Source: Pisolithus tinctorius (taxonomy: Eukaryota; Basidiomycota; Agaricomycetes; Boletales; Pisolithaceae). Taken from it: DNA of 64,000 bases. Location of the stretch: contig JANFAH010000086.1 of assembly GCA_024663395.1 (NCBI GenBank), forward strand, positions 1 to 64,000, read 5' to 3'. Shown piece after piece: positions 58,543 to 64,000 of the stretch; the first letter of the stretch is position 1, and each line of letters opens with the position of its first letter. Made by a program: the position numbers and the translations under genes. The notes below the pieces were generated by a model. It searched no databases, had not been told where the DNA came from, and saw only the letters and a program-made list of their open reading frames with translations.

Positions 58543-60662
58543 TTAGTTACGCTTGGAGCTTCTCCGCAAGTTGGTTGTTTTATCATCAACCATTTTCTTT
58601 TGAAGTGAAAGCGCTTTCTTTTCGTCCCCTAGACGCTCCACAATCGCCCACGCTGACTCTGGAGTGTTGTCAAACTTCTCATGGCGGACCTTTCCTTGGA
58701 GTTTAAACTCATTTTCTAGTCGGTCCTGCAGTATGGTGCGACGTTTCGAGCCGACCTGATCCCACATGGTTGATACCAGTCGCAATCGATCGATAGCTTC
58801 CTTCCCGCATATGTCAAGAACGAACCGGAAGTTGCTTATATCTTCCCGCACCAATTCGTCAGCCGCGCAGACGGTGTAGAAGACGCCTGTAAGCCTGATG
58901 GATCTCTTGTATCTGCTCAGTACAGATCAACTTTAAGCGAGATCGAGTAGGCAAGTTGGCTCACAGTAATATCAATAGTTGTTCTATCGCTTTGAAATCG
59001 AACTCATCCAATGAAGGCGTATCTATGAAAACGAAGCGTTTTCCGTTATGGACGCTTGCGAAGGCGCCGGCAATTTTCGTGCAGGTCGCTTGCGAGTTTG
59101 CACCCGGTTCTGGTGGTATCCCAGTAAGTTTATTGATGAACTACATCTCATGTGAGTGACGATTCAACGTGAAGAAGTTCACTATTAGCCTACGTTGCTC
59201 CTTCCGGAACCCGTGTTACCCAAGACGCTGTCAATGAAAGGGATGAATATGTCACGAGAGGGATCCGCTGATTGTACATACAGGACGACGCTATCGCTGG
59301 GTATGATATCTTCGACCAAAACCCGGAACCTGCTCTGTGATAATGTTAGTACATGATGAAATATCCCGGCAAATCAGAACATGCCTGTTTGGATGACGGA
59401 CCCCTGATGTTAAGGTGGATATTGTCTCGGTAAGGGAGAAGGATTGGCTTGAATTCAATTGGTATCATTTGAGTCTCAGCCACCGAAGGCCGACCGAAAT
59501 ATCTAGAACGGTTGGAACGGAATTGCTCAATAATGATGGTTACAGGGCCCGACTGGGCCCGGGCGTCGCAGCATGCCAGGATCGCAGAGAAGAACTCTGA
59601 ATCTCCAGAGCAGGATTCATGTTTCAGAGGGAGCCATATTTCAATGCCGTGATTAGTGACAGTGAATGTTTGGAATCTCTCTTCCGCAGATGCCAATTCT
59701 CGTAATTTCTTTGAAGAAGACTTTTCGAGGGCAACCATGAAGTCGCTAGGGGACATCCGGATTACGCTTGAGCAATCGCGGAAGTGGCTGGGATCATTTG
59801 CCAGGAAGCTGTGGGCCATCCCCGCGTTCCTTGTCCATCCCCAGGCAAATATGCTTTGGTCATTGGTCATTCGTATGACTTCCAACTGCAGACGGAGGAA
59901 CGCGTTCTTCCCCTCCCCATACAACAATGGCATATACACGCCAAACAGTCCCAATAACGAATATGCACGGTCCTCTTCTCTCGTCGTCCTCCGGTCAGCG
60001 GCCCAGGACATAATTTGTGCTACACTGGGATAGGACCAACTGAGGCCCTTCTCCAATGCATCAACCGAAATCCGCGTGATGACCTTCAGAGTACGAGCGC
60101 ACTTTCGCTTTCGGGTAACGAACTCCCAGTTCCGATTAAAAAAATGAACGTCTTCTGGGGCTATGAGTTCCTGTAGTGTCCATCCACGCGAGAACCACTT
60201 GGGCCATCCGTTGAACTTGGCGAATTTATTGTTGTCAGGTTTAGTGGGAAGAGTATTAGCGCCCATGTCATGGAGGTATGCATAGCAACGGTCGGAATTC
60301 GCATACCACACATACATGGAATTGATAGCCTCGGAGAGTTCGGCACTGCTCCGTTTGTCGATGCAGCATGTATCCACCCAAAGCCAATCTAGCCGGTCGT
60401 CACGGGCTTGCAGGCAGCTCTTGAGAATTTTTTGGTATCCACTGCGCTTTCGTATCTCACGTCTGACGGCGACATCTGTCTTCGTAAGACTTTCCATCTC
60501 CGTATACTGTACCTCGTCTTTTGGTTGACCCCAGCAATGGGATAATATGGCATATGCTGCATTTACGAGATCGGGCCCATTGAATTCCACCAGCAGCTGC
60601 GCGTCTCGTCTGGCTTTTCCTGCGTGGAATTCGAGAAAGGCCTTTACGTCGATCAGGCGCAT
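58543..60662 (-). CDS. HET domain fused to P-loop GTPase domain
   Basis: Four exons on minus: 60662-59385, 59334-59194, 59140-58965, 58915-58543, total 655 aa. Intron 1 is GC-AG with a perfect TACTAAC branch site 10 nt before the acceptor; without splicing, the HET frame would stop after FIMY. HET part: MRLIDVKAFLEF start, YAILSHCWG, LDWLWVDTCCIDK, INSMYVWYANSDRCYAYL, FSRGWTLQELIAP, EDRAYSLLGLFGVYMPLLYG. GTPase part: GNTGSGRSNFINKLTG (P-loop, Lys replaced by Arg), KRFVFIDTPSLDE (switch II Asp-x-x-Gly site reads DTPS), GVFYTVCAADE, LRLVSTMWDQVG (base-recognition position) and KFDNTPESAWAIVERLG, as in AIG1-like proteins common in agarics. HET likely drives cell death, and the GTPase may gate it. 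The start is set at the common HET first Met. Confidence 0.75.
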
Positions 60663-61040
60663 ACTGCACCAACCTATCGGTAGATCAATACAGATCTCAT
60701 GCAACGGGCTACTAATAGCAGGCGTACGCGGCAAGGAACGCAATAGCAAATGGAAATGCCTTGGGAAATGCTAAAGGGTCTAGCGGGTCGACTGTTTGAT
60801 CAACGAGGCAAGAAGTAAAAATATTGAAGAACCGCGAAAGACGAGCGCTTATCTCGAAGCACTCAGCGGAGCGACAACATAACAACTCGCGTCGTCACTG
60901 GTCTCCCCTAGTAGACGAACCAAAGACTGGACGGAAGACAATCGTTCCCTCTCGACTCGTCGCCACTCATCTACTCGTTCCACGTTCAGTGCGACCACGT
61001 CACCACATACTTAGTCCCAAATACACATTGGTTGAAGGAA
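60663..61040. other. Promoter side of the HET-GTPase gene
   Basis: No gene recognised. An upstream extension of the HET frame to 60749 is open but lacks family support. Confidence 0.4.
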
Positions 61041-61190
61041 CTTGTGTTCATGCCCGCACACAAGAAAACGGACCATGGAGCGGACTATTTTCCTGCGCGA
61101 TGAATAGGGCTTTGGAGATGGGGACGAATAGGAAGCTGTTAGTTAGAATGCCGCTGTATGTCTTCTTTTATTTATTTATTTTGCTATCAT
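61041..61190 (+). pseudogene. Fragment copy of csn1 (exon 6 and following intron)
   Basis: Matches 57966-58090 (AAGAAAACGGA, GAGCGGA, GACGAATAGGAAGCTGTTAG) and runs into the donor and T-rich start of the intron, so it is a DNA duplication. Several substitutions break the frame. Ends at the Gypsy LTR. Confidence 0.75.
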
Positions 61191-61208
61191 TGCCGTCGAA
61201 GACGTCTC

Positions 61209-61600
61209 TTGTAAGGACTCGGTCCGACGCTGTCGACCGTTTGTTCAGATGGTGAATTCTCTATGACAGTCTTACTTATCATCTCATTTGTTTCTTGATC
61301 CTACTTTACCCGTAGCAGTACTCTGACATATTTCGTGCCTGCTCTCTAACCTATAAAATGGCCTATGTAGCGTACTGTACGGGGACTCTCTTTTCTACCT
61401 CGAATCAAACAGACCTTTCACTCTGGAAACGAGTAGTATTTAAGAAGAATCCTGGTGTGGTGTCGTTGCAAGTCTTATAACTTCGCATCGCCATTACATA
61501 TTTTTTTCCTGTCCCAAACGGTCAAAAGAAAACTCGAACTCTAAACAAACCTTTTCGATACCTTCTCAACCATCTGCAGGCTGATCCCCTGTCGACACTC
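61209..61600 (+). repeat. Probable Ty3/Gypsy 5' LTR
   Basis: Begins TGTAAGGACTCGG right after the csn1 fragment. Has a TATA box TATAAAA (61352-61358). The right border is not defined. The gag follows from 61634. Confidence 0.5.
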
Positions 61601-61633
61601 GAGTAAGTATCCAAAAACACTTAACAAAAAGAA

Positions 61634-64000
61634 ATGGTTAATACCCGTTCTACTGCATGCCGAGGCACCCGTGCTCGAGCTTCATCCCTACCCCAAAGCC
61701 CAACGACTCAGCCTGGCGCTGAGATCGTTGGTGTGTCCCCGCTACCGAAGCTGACCCCACTCGGGAGTCAGTACTCTACCCCAATCGAAAACCTGCCGCT
61801 AGTAACATCTGGAGTTATAGCGATGTGGTAAGGTCTGGCTCGAGGAGCCCTAGTCCGGTGCCCCAAGGTGCTACCATTGACGTTCCCGGCTTGAGGACTA
61901 GCTCGCCAGTGTATCCCGGTGACATTGAAGTCCCGGAGGTCTCACAGGCTCGTACTGTTAGAGTCCTAGTAGTGACTCATAGTACGAATGATGCCTTACC
62001 TGATAACGTCCACTGCGACTCTTTATCCATTTTCCCAACGAGTGATATGGAAGCGGAGCAGAACGACTGGACAGAGGTGGTGTGTAAAAGGTCGCGTGAG
62101 CGACGAGCCCACAGCATGTTAAGGCCAGACCAGACAAATGCCGTCCGAAGGGCGGAACGACAACTGACCCTGGATGAACGAGAGAAAATCCAGAGGAGGT
62201 CGTTGTCGATGACGAGGGATAACCCTGAAGCGACCTCGTCAGAAAGTGATGAGCCCTCCACTAAGGGTGAATGTAAGGGAAAGGGACCCGATCCTAGGAA
62301 CTGGGGGAACCTGAAACTCAGCGAGAATGAGATAAATCCAGACGCACAACACGCAGCCCTTGCATCATGGAACGCTGCTAATAGATTGGCGAATGAAAGT
62401 GATGAAATCCAGCCCGGACCGTCAAAGGGGAATGATCCGGAAAGCACTGCACAACCCACTGAGGATGAACTCCTGGAACTGCATGGCGGGGGAGATGAGC
62501 AGAACCCTAAGAGGAGTAAGTCAAAGCGTTCGAAGAAAAACAAGAAGAAGGTGACTAACCTTCAAGGGAACCCCCAAACCCGATAAAGGAGATGGTCGAT
62601 AAAGTTGTCCGTCAAGATCACAAAAGACGCGAATGGCAGAAACGCCGAGAGCTATGGAACCTGTAAAACAGATCAATCCAAAAAGCTACATTGGACTCGC
62701 CTTTAAGCGCCTTGAAAAGGATGAGAAGCGCTCCAAAAGATCCAAAAATAAAAGGAAGGCGAAGCACACCTCAGATTCATCAAGTAACGATGATAACAGC
62801 TCGTCCGAGTCTGCATCTACCACGAGCGAGAGCTTGAATGACAACTCCATATCGTCAAACTCCAGTAGTGATCCATCCAGCTATTCTGGCACGAGCGATG
62901 ACGATTCTTCTTCGACAACCAGTGAATCATCGTTTAAGTTCGGGTGGGTCGTCAAGCGGCTCAAGCCACCGACGTGGTAGATCCCGACGCCGCAAGAGTG
63001 GTAAGGGAAAGAAACGCAAATCCAAGAAGCGTTCGAAATCTCGTCGCAGGACGACTCTTAAGCCCATCCCGCTGAATAAATATGACGGATCTGACGATGT
63101 ACACGCCTTTCAACAGTTCGTTACCGAAGGGGCCGCGTATGTTACAGACGGTCGAGTCGAACCCAAGAAGTGTGCGTTCATCCTATCCCACTACCTGATG
63201 GGTAAGGCACATGAGTTTTACGTGCGGGAAGTCTCAGGGGATCCTTACAAGTGGAGACTCTCGGATTTCTTTACGCAACTATTCAACTATTGTTTCCCCA
63301 TTGATTTCCGAATGCGGCAAAGAGAGAAACTGCAATCATGTTATCAGAATTCTAAGACGGTAAAGAACTACTTGTACGAGCTCAACGAGCTATGGAACAT
63401 GATCGGGGAGACCGATGAACGCACGAAGGTCCACAAGTTTTGGTCGGGGCTCCGAAAGGAGCTCCAACGAGACCTATGGAAAGAAAAATTGAATCCAGAG
63501 ATCTCATCACTAAAGAAGATCTCGGCATCTGCAGAGATCCTTGAAATCGCCCAAACTGTTGCTGGTGACTATACTCACAGGTCTAAATGACGAAGGAGTA
63601 AGCACCAGGCAGTGGGAAGCGCTGCAGTGGCACCAGAGAGTCCCAAACCTCAAAGGTCGGGACACAAGCGAAGACGCGAAAGGAAGAGGAAGTTTAAGGG
63701 CGAAGGCTATCGAAAGGAAGCCGCCACACCCGATAATCACAACCCAGGAGGAAAGCGCACCAGACGGCAGGATAAACGGAAGCGTGATACTCCTAAACTG
63801 AGCAAAGAAGAGCAGGAACGCCATAAGGCGGAGGGCCTATGCTTCATCTGCCATAAGTCAGGACATTTCTCGAGGAATTGTCCTGATCGTCAGACCGTGC
63901 TCAATGCCGGCAAGTCCTCAGGCATTACGAGTTTTGGTGTGGGTGTCGACTTCGGAGATATTGAGTGCCAGCATCAGTTGGCAAATTCGTCTAGGCACGG
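61634..64000 (+). pseudogene. Ty3/Gypsy gag (runs off window)
   Basis: Starts MVNTRSTACRGTRARASSLP. Pieces in different frames (shifts near 61790, 62590, 62935 and 63590) show at least four small indels. Ser/Asp/Lys-rich middle (near 62760-62940), then the capsid domain: PIPLNKYDGSDDVHAFQQFV, HYLMGKAHEFYVREVSGD, FFTQLFNYCFPIDFRMRQRE, VKNYLYELNELWNMIGE. A CCHC zinc knuckle CFICHKSGHFSRNC lies near 63842-63885, followed by the start of the protease linker at the window edge. CG content is normal, unlike the left island, so this copy is younger or lies outside the methylated zone. Confidence 0.75.

Noticed and set aside
59346..59384. HET protein ending ACSDLPGYFIMY
   Set aside because: This tail lies in a predicted intron with a TACTAAC branch site. 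Splicing continues in phase into the GTPase domain.
61977..62543. 188-codon minus-strand frame in the Gypsy element
   Set aside because: Antisense of gag text, no domain.

Overview
The window looks like nuclear DNA of an agaricomycete fungus (Basidiomycota). Genes carry many 45-100 bp GT-AG introns, there is a class I hydrophobin-like gene, HET-domain and PA-clan protease genes, and the transposons are of types common in mushroom-forming fungi. The HET and transposon families recall Boletales and relatives, but I cannot fix a genus from sequence alone.

The window has two parts that meet near 36.97 kb. Positions 1 to about 36.9 kb form a CpG-poor transposon island. A minus-strand WD40-TPR-HET incompatibility gene (16622 down to 1605) is split at one codon boundary by a composite insertion (2604-13629). 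That insertion holds a PIF/Harbinger element with about 175-bp inverted repeats and a DIRS-like tyrosine-recombinase retrotransposon. The DIRS element is itself cut by a 1.85-kb LTR-like element, and a second copy of this LTR opens the window. After a hAT remnant comes a Russian-doll array. Copia-1 (18946-36287, target duplication CTGCC) carries an 872-bp TIR element inside its gag-pol. Its 3' LTR is split by Copia-2 (minus strand, 24996-36046, duplication CCTTG). Copia-2 pol is in turn split by a 5.3-kb TIR element (29192-34489, duplication TGTGTCC) built of inverted arrays of a 45-bp unit and several other tandem repeats. Nearly every premature stop in these elements is a TGA where the family has an arginine (CGA), which points to CpG deamination.

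From 36.97 kb to the end the DNA is CpG-normal and mostly genic. In order: a 1259-aa FHA protein with Ki-67-like short repeats (minus); a cluster in which a hydrophobin-like gene and relics alternate with two near-identical trypsin-fold protease genes (42.4-49.9 kb), made by a tandem duplication; an unrecognised 819-aa glycine-zipper protein with a duplicated C-terminal domain; nop53 (60S ribosome biogenesis); an intron-containing tRNA-Ala(CGC); csn1 (COP9 signalosome subunit 1); and a HET domain joined to a P-loop GTPase domain in one predicted 655-aa gene (minus). The window ends in the LTR and gag of a Ty3/Gypsy element.

Segments of nop53 and csn1 have been copied, introns included, to sites a few kilobases away. 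Housekeeping genes therefore sit among fast-evolving surface, secreted and self/non-self recognition genes. All gene models were spliced by eye. Models whose exon lengths sum to an intact frame are marked as strong.
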